A stretch of DNA of 13,527 nucleotides from CAWVWF01 sp963933885 (GTDB lineage: Bacteria; Bacteroidota; Bacteroidia; Flavobacteriales_C; GCA-002722245), in the NCBI GenBank assembly GCA_963933885.1, contig CAWVWF010000094.1, positions 1 through 13,527 of the forward strand. Reading direction: 5' to 3'. Under the pieces are notes generated by a model. It saw only the letters and a program-made list of their open reading frames with translations. It was not told the DNA's origin and made no database searches. Made by a program: the position numbers and the translations under genes. Numbering within the stretch: position 1 is the stretch's first letter; each line of letters starts with the position of its first letter. Below, piece after piece: positions 7,174-13,527 of this stretch.

Positions 7174-8750
7174 TGAAGAATTTACTACTGATATTTTTAA
7201 TTAGTCTGAGTTTTTTTGGAATTTCCCAAAACAGATATCTTGTTGTGTTTACAGATAAAGTAGAAACAGGATTTGATTCGGAAAGTTATTTCGATACTGC
7301 TGCTGTAAAAAGCTTTCAACTACAAGGTTTGCCAGCTTACGATTGGTTTGATTTACCAGTAAATGAAAATTACATAGCAGAGGTAGAGCAATTAATTGAC
7401 TCCGTTAGATTTAATTTGAGATGGTTTAATGGGACAGTTGTTTATGGTAAAACAGAACAGTTAAGCGAAATTGTAAAATTACCATTTGTTAAAGATGTTA
7501 TTCCACTAGAAAACTCAGGGGAAATTTTATCTAATGATACTATTAAGAAAGTTATAGAGCTTGATGTAAAAAAGAAATTTAAAGTCTTTGATTGGCAACT
7601 CGAAACCATGGGAGGTTCTTATTTTAAGAAGAGAAAAATAGATGGTTCAGGAATTCGAGTATGTATATTGGATGTTGGTTTTCCGAATGTTGATACTGAT
7701 ATGGCTACAAAACATTTATTCAATGGTAATTACATAGAAGGATGGGATTTCATAAGAGATAAGCCTCTAAGGTTTAAAGGATTCAAACATGGTAAACAAG
7801 TATTAAACTTCATCGCAGGAAAAGTAGATTCACATCAAGTTGGGCTTGCTCCAAATGTTGAACTCCTTTTAGCTCGAACTGAATGGATGCTGACGGAGAA
7901 GAAGTATGAAGAAGAGGTTTGGATTAAAGCTGTAGAATGGGCACATAAAAAAGGAGCCAGAATCGTAAATAGTTCTTTAGGTTATTCTAAAAACGGACAC
8001 AATCACGCGGAGTTAAATGGTAGAACTTCATTGGTGAGTTTAGCTGGTAATTTAGCTGCAAGGAAAGGAGTTTTAGTCATAAACGCTGCTGGTAATGAAG
8101 GTGAAGATGCTTGGAAAAGAATTTCAATTCCTGCAGATGCGGATAGCGTTTTATCAGTAGGAGGGATTAGTAGTGAAACTGGTGCTAGATTAGGATTTAG
8201 TTCTTATGGTCCTACTCAGGATTTGAGAATGAAACCAAATGTTTGTGCTTTAGGAAGTGTACATGTATTAGATGGAAAAGATCTTGAGATTATTGACGGA
8301 ACATCATTTTCAGCACCTTTGGTTACTGGGTTTGCAGCTTGTGTTTTACAACTTGATCCTACTTTAACTCCTATGGAATTAATGGATACAATTCAAAAGG
8401 TAAGTTCTCTTTATCCTTATTATGATTACTCACATGGTTTCGGAGTTCCGCAAGCAAATAAGCTATTTAAGGATACTTTATTTAGAGATACGGCTTCAGT
8501 TGTATTGTTGAAGAGTCCTGGTTATTTGAGCGATGGATATTACTTTCTTAAATACACTTACGATGAAGACTATGACACTCAAATATTTTATCATGTTCAA
8601 TCGAAAAAAGGGTATTTAAAATCTTATCATGTAGTAAGTTTTGATGTAGAGTATGATACTCCTCCTCGTATTTATCAAAAAGACTTAGAAGTAGGAGATA
8701 TTATTAGAGTGTGGCATAGAGGTACTTATTTTGAAAAAGTTATAAAATGA
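7173..8750 (+). CDS. Secreted S8 subtilisin-like serine peptidase, 525 aa
   Basis: The signal peptide (K2, hydrophobic 4-17, likely cleavage before Q19) directs export. Residues about 20-145 look like a pro-region, and about 155-435 form the S8 catalytic domain. The triad is complete: D167 in CILDVGF, H206 in KHGKQV, S378 in GTSFSAP, with oxyanion asparagine N308 in AAGNEG. The His motif is HGKQV rather than the usual HGTxV, a mild divergence. The tail (436-525) is beta-rich and does not resemble a type IX secretion sorting domain, so the enzyme may stay in the periplasm or be surface-tethered in some other way. Its start overlaps the kinase stop by 1 bp and its stop overlaps the next gene by 4 bp, so it should be made together with the barrel-like protein that follows. 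Confidence 0.92.
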   Translation: MKNLLLIFLISLSFFGISQNRYLVVFTDKVETGFDSESYFDTAAVKSFQLQGLPAYDWFDLPVNENYIAEVEQLIDSVRFNLRWFNGTVVYGKTEQLSEIVKLPFVKDVIPLENSGEILSNDTIKKVIELDVKKKFKVFDWQLETMGGSYFKKRKIDGSGIRVCILDVGFPNVDTDMATKHLFNGNYIEGWDFIRDKPLRFKGFKHGKQVLNFIAGKVDSHQVGLAPNVELLLARTEWMLTEKKYEEEVWIKAVEWAHKKGARIVNSSLGYSKNGHNHAELNGRTSLVSLAGNLAARKGVLVINAAGNEGEDAWKRISIPADADSVLSVGGISSETGARLGFSSYGPTQDLRMKPNVCALGSVHVLDGKDLEIIDGTSFSAPLVTGFAACVLQLDPTLTPMELMDTIQKVSSLYPYYDYSHGFGVPQANKLFKDTLFRDTASVVLLKSPGYLSDGYYFLKYTYDEDYDTQIFYHVQSKKGYLKSYHVVSFDVEYDTPPRIYQKDLEVGDIIRVWHRGTYFEKVIK

Positions 8751-9436
8751 AACAGTTTTTATTAATACTGAGTGTTTTTATGGGTAATCTACTTTTCGCT
8801 CAAGATTACATTGTGGACGAACGATTTGATCCAGACGAATATGAGGCTTCTGATTCTATATACCCAGATAATTTTCGTGTAAAAGAATGTTGGGGTTTAA
8901 ATACTAATTTAGGGGAAGACGATGAGTTGATTTCGGTATGGGGATCTAATTTGTTTGCTATTGCTTTTAAATATGATCGTGTTCTATTTAAAGGTGCTCA
9001 TTGGAATATAGGAGGAGGGTATCAATCGGATAATTATAAGTTTAAAAATAGAAGTGATATGATGCTGCATGATAGTATTGGTCATGAAAAGGTTAAGCTT
9101 AGAGTTCACAGTATAACATTTGAATCAGGCTTTAGATTTCAAACTTCACCTAATCTTTTTGAAGCCGTTTTCTTTGAGGTTTCGGGATATGCAAATGTTA
9201 ATACTTTTACTAAATATTCTACTTGGGATGAGAAAGATGGTATGGATTTAAGAAGTCAAACAAAGAAGCTCAATTATGTAAATCCTTACAACTACGGAGT
9301 TGAGGCTAAGTTAGGTATCTCAGTTATTTCGATTTTTGCAAAATACAGATTGAGCGATGTTTTTACTAAAGAATCAGGTTATAGAGAATTACCAAGACTG
9401 TCGGTAGGACTTGCATTTGAAGTTGGAGCTAATTAA
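8747..9436 (+). CDS. Probable small outer-membrane beta-barrel protein, 229 aa
   Basis: A signal peptide is present (K2, hydrophobic 4-16, cleavage likely before Q19, LFA|Q). An acidic stretch follows at about 20-45, then repeated amphipathic strands such as WNIGGGY, SITFESGFRF, YGVEAKLGISVISIFAKYRL and LSVGLAFEVGAN. This strand pattern and the Gly/Tyr content suggest a small porin-fold barrel of about 8 strands. The terminal residues do not give the classic C-terminal Phe. Its ATG overlaps the subtilase stop (ATGA), which suggests balanced production of a protease-barrel pair. A function as the protease's partner or substrate is inference. No family name is recognised. Confidence 0.75.
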   Translation: MKQFLLILSVFMGNLLFAQDYIVDERFDPDEYEASDSIYPDNFRVKECWGLNTNLGEDDELISVWGSNLFAIAFKYDRVLFKGAHWNIGGGYQSDNYKFKNRSDMMLHDSIGHEKVKLRVHSITFESGFRFQTSPNLFEAVFFEVSGYANVNTFTKYSTWDEKDGMDLRSQTKKLNYVNPYNYGVEAKLGISVISIFAKYRLSDVFTKESGYRELPRLSVGLAFEVGAN

Positions 9437-9445
9437 TTTAAGATT

Positions 9446-9871
9446 ATGTGGAAGAATAAATATACACTTGAGGAATGTAATAAGATGTGTGAAAACACTA
9501 TTCATGATTCACTTGGAATTAAACTCACAGAAGTAGGACCTGATTTTTTGAAAGGAACTATGCCTGTAGACCATCGTACAGTTCAGCCTTTTAAATTATT
9601 ACACGGAGGAGCAAGTGTAGTTTTAGCTGAAAGTTTAGGAAGTTTAGCTTCTGTAATGATGATCGATCACGACAAGAGTATTTGTGTTGGTTTAGATGTT
9701 AATGCAAATCATGTTAGAGCAATGAAATCTGGTTTTGTTACAGGTGTTGCAAGACCAATTAATATCGGTGGTAAAATTCACATTTGGGAAATCAAATTAA
9801 CGAACGAGGCAGATAAGTTAGTTTGTATTGCAAGGTTAACTGTTACTGTTCTTCCGAAAGGGAAAATCTAG
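9446..9871 (+). CDS. menI: Hotdog-fold acyl-CoA thioesterase, MenI/YdiI type
   Basis: It closely resembles E. coli YdiI/MenI, the 1,4-dihydroxy-2-naphthoyl-CoA hydrolase of menaquinone synthesis, a cytoplasmic hotdog-fold enzyme of about 136 aa. Shared features in order are WKNKYTLE at the start, TMPVDHRTVQPFKLLHGGASVVLAES with Q47, H53 and the catalytic glutamate E62, then NANHVRA (about 106-112) and the final LTVTVL. Length 141 aa fits. Menaquinone is the normal quinone of Bacteroidota, so a MenI role is natural, but related PaaI-type thioesterases act on other aryl-CoAs and no other men gene is adjacent. It is the last gene of the plus-strand operon, 9 bp after the barrel gene. No clear hairpin terminator is seen downstream. 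Confidence 0.88.
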   Translation: MWKNKYTLEECNKMCENTIHDSLGIKLTEVGPDFLKGTMPVDHRTVQPFKLLHGGASVVLAESLGSLASVMMIDHDKSICVGLDVNANHVRAMKSGFVTGVARPINIGGKIHIWEIKLTNEADKLVCIARLTVTVLPKGKI

Positions 9872-10181
9872 TTTTTCTCTAAAATTACGTCGTCATCATT
9901 AAAAAAATCAAGCGTTTGTTATTTGTATAGAAACTAAATGATAAACTATTGATTTATTTGCATCTTTTTTTGAAAAAAGCTCATAATAAAGCGGTCCTGT
10001 TTTATTTTGTTTAAAATTATCGATAACGTTCTTAAGTGTTGATTTACAATTTGTTATGATTTGTTCGGGATTAGCTTTGAACTTGATTTTCTAATTCGTT
10101 TTAGTAATTTTAGAAAATAAGCCGTAATTTTCTACAAGTAGCTGTAACAAACACGCCCTTAGTTTGTTTTACTATTAGAAA
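9872..10181 (+). promoter_or_regulatory. Intergenic region with promoter and structured leader of the giant gene
   Basis: This 310-bp gap follows the thioesterase gene. The first part (9872-10049) is AT-rich with no reading frame of note and no convincing terminator. The second part holds a promoter (10050-10079) and a leader of roughly 95 nt with repeated 8-9 bp motifs, both listed separately. Confidence 0.6.
10050..10079 (+). promoter_or_regulatory. Bacteroidota promoter TTTG-N18-TAGCTTTG
   Basis: A TTTG -33 box (10050-10053), an 18-nt spacer and TAGCTTTG (10072-10079), a perfect TAnnTTTG -7 box, match the consensus for the principal sigma factor of Bacteroidota. The predicted transcription start is near 10086. 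This is the best-formed promoter in the window and lies about 100 bp upstream of the giant gene. Confidence 0.7.
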
Positions 10182-10183
10182 AT
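10086..10183 (+). repeat. Four alternating ATTTTCTA(A)/TTAGAAAAT motifs in the leader
   Basis: The copies are A, ATTTTCTAA (10086-10094); B, TTAGAAAAT (10110-10118); C, ATTTTCTA (10127-10134); and D, TTAGAAAAT (10175-10183). Orientation alternates, so A pairs with B (9 bp, 15-nt loop), B with C (8 bp, 8-nt loop), and C with D (8 bp, 41-nt loop). Copy D covers the first two bases of the start codon. Copy A begins at the predicted transcription start. This layout permits mutually exclusive hairpins in the leader RNA. Confidence 0.55.
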
Positions 10184-13100
10184 GCCTAGCCTTATGTACT
10201 TAACCCTAATTAAAAGATCAATTTTGATCTTTGTCTTATTATTATCGTCTACATCATCTTTCGCTGCTGATCTGGAAATTAGTTTTTGTCCAGTAACAAA
10301 AATTCAAGCAGGAAAAGAATGGAGTGCAACTCTTGAAATCACAAATAATACGAGTGAAGTTTTAAACTTTAAAGATGGTACGCTAAACTTTGAATGGCAA
10401 AACCTAGAATCACTTCCTTATCCTTTTACTTCTTGGAGCAAGAGTGGAAAAGATGCTAGTTTTAGTATTGAAGGAGTTGGTAACTGGAAAAGTGAACTAG
10501 CAGTTGGAGCAACATGGAGTAAGTCTTTTACAGCAGCGAAATTCTCAGGAGTTTTAGCATTTCCAACTAGTGGAACATTTACATACAACGGAACTGATTA
10601 TACAATTGCAGTAGCGCATTGTTCTAAAACTGAACCTTATGAGTTATATGACGCAACTTTCGAATTTAATAGAGACTGTTTTATAAAATCTCCAACTTCT
10701 AACATGTGTTTAGGAGAAGGAGCTAGTGAGATTTGGCAAGGAGAAGGCGTTTTTGACGCTATGTTTCCTCAGGATAGACCAAGTTGGGCAATCGGAACTA
10801 TGGTTGCACACAGGTTATTTACAAACCTCGCAGGTGTTGAAATGTTATCACCAAACTTTTGGACTGCAACAGCTTTGAATGAGTCGAGAATGGTTTGTGA
10901 TCCTACTATTGTTCCTGATCAAGCCAATCATTGGAAAATTAATAGTGGTGCAAATACAGGGGTAGGAGTCGATACAAGAACAGATAATTGTTTCCAGGTT
11001 TTAAATATTGGGTACACTCAAATTGAAAATAATCAACCAGATTTATTCGGTCAAACGAACGCATATGGAACAGCAAGTTTCGCAACAGTTATTGGTGGTG
11101 GAAGATATGAGACTGGAGCTTTAGCCGTAACAGCATATCATTATCAAGATATTAGATATTGGAATCAGATTTTTTGTTGGAATGCGAAAAAATTCCACAA
11201 AGAATCTAATGATCCTTATGCAATAGAAAAAGTATTCTATCATGCGTTTCATGATGGTCCAAATGCAGGTATTTCTTTGTTAAATGATATCGATGCGAAT
11301 TATACTGCGGCAGTTAACGCTACTAATATGCATGATGTAATTTCAACAGGAGGAACTTGGAGTAATTTAGGTGGAGGAAGTAGTAGGAAAGTTGCCAATT
11401 TCACAAGTTTATTAGATGGTGGTGATGGACATAAGTACAATTCTCAATATGTTGATGGAACCCAAGAGTATTACGGTTGTTATGAAGAATCTATCAAATG
11501 GACAGACATCCTTTATTACTTAGATAAGGTTAAGATTTTATATCCACAATTAATGGATGCTCCAGTTCAAGCAGCAATCAAAGCTGTTTTTGATGGATTA
11601 GCAGGAGGAGGAAACGTAATGTTTTCGAACCTAGGTCCTGTAATTGATGAAATCGTAATTCAAATGGGAGGTCATGATCCATCAGGATATTTGGCTACTC
11701 AATATGCAGCATCAAAAGTATGTAACGAAAGTCCAGTTGGAGTATCATTAAGAACAAACGATACACTTTGTCCGGGAGAATCAGGGATTTTAGAAGTTTG
11801 GTTAGCAGGTGATAAAAACTATGCTGTAGATATTAAGTTTCCTGACGGAAGTATTCACTCTTATACAAACATCGATCAGTCGCCATTCAATATTGCAATT
11901 ACAACTCCTGGAGATTACGAAGTTGTTTACTTCGAAGATGCTGATGAGGTAGGAGATATCAACTGTAACTTTGCTTTGATTACTGTAGAAAGTAAAAATG
12001 GAAGTGTAGTAGGTTGGGATAAATCAGCAGTAGATCTTGCTACAAGTTGTGCAACTGGCGATTTGATTATTACCAAAACAGGAAATGAAAGTGTAACAAT
12101 ATCATATACTAAAGATGGTGTTGCTCAAACAGATGTTGTGATGGGAGTAGCTGAAACAACTAAAACAATCGCTGCAGGTGCTTCAACTGGAGAGTATATT
12201 ATTACTACAATTTCACCAAATAGCTGTGGAACTCCAATTAACGATACAATTACATTTTGTGGATCTTGTGTTAAACCACAAATTTCAATCTTAACTCCAG
12301 ATACAGCAATCTGTGCTGGAGATACTGCTTTTGTAAGACTCGATTTAACAGGTACTGCTGATTATAGTTTATACTTTAAATTAGATGGAGTGCCAGCTTC
12401 AGTTACTGGAATAACTACTGATTTTGTTGTAGTTCCAGTTAATATAGGTGTTACTTTAACATTAGATTCATTAGTAGACTCAACTTGTAAAAATGATACA
12501 ATAACTAATTCAATCACAATAACGCTTAACGCAATTCCTACTTTCGATTTAGGAAATGATACATCGGTTTGTGAAGGTAGTTATCCGTTCAATATAGTTG
12601 GACCAACTGGAATGGATACATATACATGGAGTCCTTTAGAAACGTCAGATACTTATTCTGTTTTAGATAGTGGGAAAGTAAAATTATTAGTAGAATTAAA
12701 TGGATGTACGTTTGAAGATTCATTACATATAGCTACAGATACATTGCCTGTAGTTAATTTAGGGAATGATACTTCAATATGTACATATACAACTGCTTCA
12801 GTAATTTTGGATGTAGGACATGCTGGTTCAACTTATACATGGGCGCCAGGAGGTGAGACTTCACAAACAATTAATGTTACTTCAACAGGTGAGTATAATG
12901 TGATCGTTGAAAATTCTAACGGTTGTATTGGAAAAGATACTATTGATATCACGATTCAAGTTACTCCAGATGCTAATATTGGAAATGATACAACTATATG
13001 TGCTGGTCCAATTACATTTAATGCAAATGTTGGTGGAGTTACATATGAATGGCAAGATGGTTCAACTGGACAAACATTCGATGCAAATACTACTGGTGAT

Positions 13101-13527
13101 TATTGGGTAATTGCAACAGAAGGTGCTTGTAGTGATACTGATTCTGTTTCATTAACAATAGGAGGTGAGTTAGCTATAGATTTAGGAAATGATACATCTA
13201 TTTGTAAAGATGCCGCTCCATTTGTTTTAACTGTAGGGAATTATGCAACAATTGACTGGAAGGATAATTTAGGAGGAAGTGGTTCAGCTACAACTTTTAA
13301 TGTTGCTTTAGATGCTACAGTTGATGTGCATGTAATTGATGCTGATGGTTGTGAAGGAAGAGATACTATAGAAATTACGATAAACGCAATGCCGGTTGTA
13401 GATTTAGGAAATGATACATCTATATGTGCTGCATCAGGCGCTTCAACTTTAGACGCTGGAAATGCAGGATTAGATTTCTCATGGGAACCAAATTCAGAAA
13501 CGACACAAACAATTGATGTAACAACAA
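10182..13527 (+). CDS. Giant secreted multidomain protein, 3' truncated by window edge
   Basis: The frame stays open from the ATG at 10182 to the window end (1115 codons seen); an alternative start is M5 at 10194. In order: a signal peptide (K11-R12, hydrophobic 13-22, cleavage near A28/A29); a beta-rich domain at about 30-148 bracketed by C36 and C147, with a Trp/Gly pattern resembling a CBM2-like carbohydrate-binding module; a region at about 150-505 in which TALNESRMVCDP (E234) followed by FQVLNIGYTQI and AFHDGPNAG recalls lysozyme/transglycosylase-type folds; then an Ig-like stalk from about 513 onward. Such proteins in Bacteroidota usually end in a type IX secretion sorting domain, which would lie beyond the window. 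A surface-bound or released glycan-binding or cell-wall-acting adhesin is likely. The promoter and repeat-rich leader upstream suggest individual control. Confidence 0.88.
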   Translation, partial: MPSLMYLTLIKRSILIFVLLLSSTSSFAADLEISFCPVTKIQAGKEWSATLEITNNTSEVLNFKDGTLNFEWQNLESLPYPFTSWSKSGKDASFSIEGVGNWKSELAVGATWSKSFTAAKFSGVLAFPTSGTFTYNGTDYTIAVAHCSKTEPYELYDATFEFNRDCFIKSPTSNMCLGEGASEIWQGEGVFDAMFPQDRPSWAIGTMVAHRLFTNLAGVEMLSPNFWTATALNESRMVCDPTIVPDQANHWKINSGANTGVGVDTRTDNCFQVLNIGYTQIENNQPDLFGQTNAYGTASFATVIGGGRYETGALAVTAYHYQDIRYWNQIFCWNAKKFHKESNDPYAIEKVFYHAFHDGPNAGISLLNDIDANYTAAVNATNMHDVISTGGTWSNLGGGSSRKVANFTSLLDGGDGHKYNSQYVDGTQEYYGCYEESIKWTDILYYLDKVKILYPQLMDAPVQAAIKAVFDGLAGGGNVMFSNLGPVIDEIVIQMGGHDPSGYLATQYAASKVCNESPVGVSLRTNDTLCPGESGILEVWLAGDKNYAVDIKFPDGSIHSYTNIDQSPFNIAITTPGDYEVVYFEDADEVGDINCNFALITVESKNGSVVGWDKSAVDLATSCATGDLIITKTGNESVTISYTKDGVAQTDVVMGVAETTKTIAAGASTGEYIITTISPNSCGTPINDTITFCGSCVKPQISILTPDTAICAGDTAFVRLDLTGTADYSLYFKLDGVPASVTGITTDFVVVPVNIGVTLTLDSLVDSTCKNDTITNSITITLNAIPTFDLGNDTSVCEGSYPFNIVGPTGMDTYTWSPLETSDTYSVLDSGKVKLLVELNGCTFEDSLHIATDTLPVVNLGNDTSICTYTTASVILDVGHAGSTYTWAPGGETSQTINVTSTGEYNVIVENSNGCIGKDTIDITIQVTPDANIGNDTTICAGPITFNANVGGVTYEWQDGSTGQTFDANTTGDYWVIATEGACSDTDSVSLTIGGELAIDLGNDTSICKDAAPFVLTVGNYATIDWKDNLGGSGSATTFNVALDATVDVHVIDADGCEGRDTIEITINAMPVVDLGNDTSICAASGASTLDAGNAGLDFSWEPNSETTQTIDVTT
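12543..13527 (+). repeat. Tandem Ig-like repeats with LGNDTSIC motif
   Basis: Within the giant protein, the motif (D/N)-(L/I)-G-N-D-T-(S/T)-x-C opens units at 12546, 12756, 12975, 13179 and 13401 (residues 789, 859, 932, 1000, 1074), giving periods of 70, 73, 68 and 74 aa. Most units continue with an aromatic-W segment (YTW, YEW or FSW before a G- or P-rich turn; IDW in one), a stretch like TxxYxVxV, and most end with a GC-x-x-x-D-T-I strand. The two cysteines per unit probably pair. These are the Ig/PKD-like modules often found before type IX sorting domains. More degenerate units precede them from about 11718. Three copies share the identical string GATTTAGGAAATGATACATC. Confidence 0.85.

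Noticed and set aside
9964..9979. CTTTTTT-TG-AAAAAAG stem as a terminator after the thioesterase gene.
   Set aside because: All A-T apart from one pair, with a 2-nt loop; too weak to call.
12907..13110. 67-codon plus-strand frame inside the giant gene.
   Set aside because: Out of frame with the long Ig-repeat frame, whose repeat motifs run straight through it; a shadow.
12546..13423. Regularly spaced near-identical 20-mers as a CRISPR array.
   Set aside because: The spacing is about 200-220 bp and the units translate as in-frame Ig-like protein repeats.

Overview
The window looks like a piece of chromosome from a Bacteroidota bacterium, most likely Flavobacteriales (a Crocinitomicaceae-like genome would fit). 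The DNA is AT-rich. Promoters match the Bacteroidota TAnnTTTG form. Several envelope proteins have short signal peptides, and the right edge holds a very long secreted protein with LGNDTSIC-type Ig-like repeats of the kind carried by type IX secretion cargo. No mobile-element gene, rRNA, tRNA or CRISPR array is visible.

Left half (125-5396) is all minus strand. Four small genes (125-2155) encode short membrane-anchored or secreted proteins that I do not recognise. Three of them (1554 down to 125) are packed with 7-13 bp gaps and form an operon. A 271-bp spacer then holds an inverted repeat made of two diverged copies of one short dispersed-type repeat. Next come a ClC-family anion transporter with C-terminal CBS domains, carrying its own TATCTTTG promoter, and a signal-peptide-bearing protein that is probably an outer-membrane beta-barrel.

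From 5555 onward everything is plus strand. A TAGATTTG promoter drives a tight six-gene run (5589-9871): a DUF4259 protein, a zinc-ribbon membrane protein, a PfkB sugar kinase (probably fructokinase), a secreted S8 subtilase, a small beta-barrel-like secreted protein, and a MenI/YdiI-type hotdog thioesterase. Gaps are 11 bp or less and three junctions overlap, so these genes are almost certainly co-transcribed and partly translationally coupled, although their functions (sugar phosphorylation, envelope proteolysis, menaquinone synthesis) do not form one obvious pathway.

The right edge (10182 to the end) is the first 1115 codons of a giant secreted protein: signal peptide, a Cys-bracketed beta-rich domain resembling a carbohydrate-binding module, a possible lysozyme-like domain, and an Ig-like repeat stalk that runs out of the window. 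It has a well-formed promoter (10050-10079) and a roughly 95-nt leader holding four alternating copies of ATTTTCTA(A)/TTAGAAAAT, the last overlapping the start codon. That arrangement could form competing hairpins, and it is the most unusual regulatory signal in the window.
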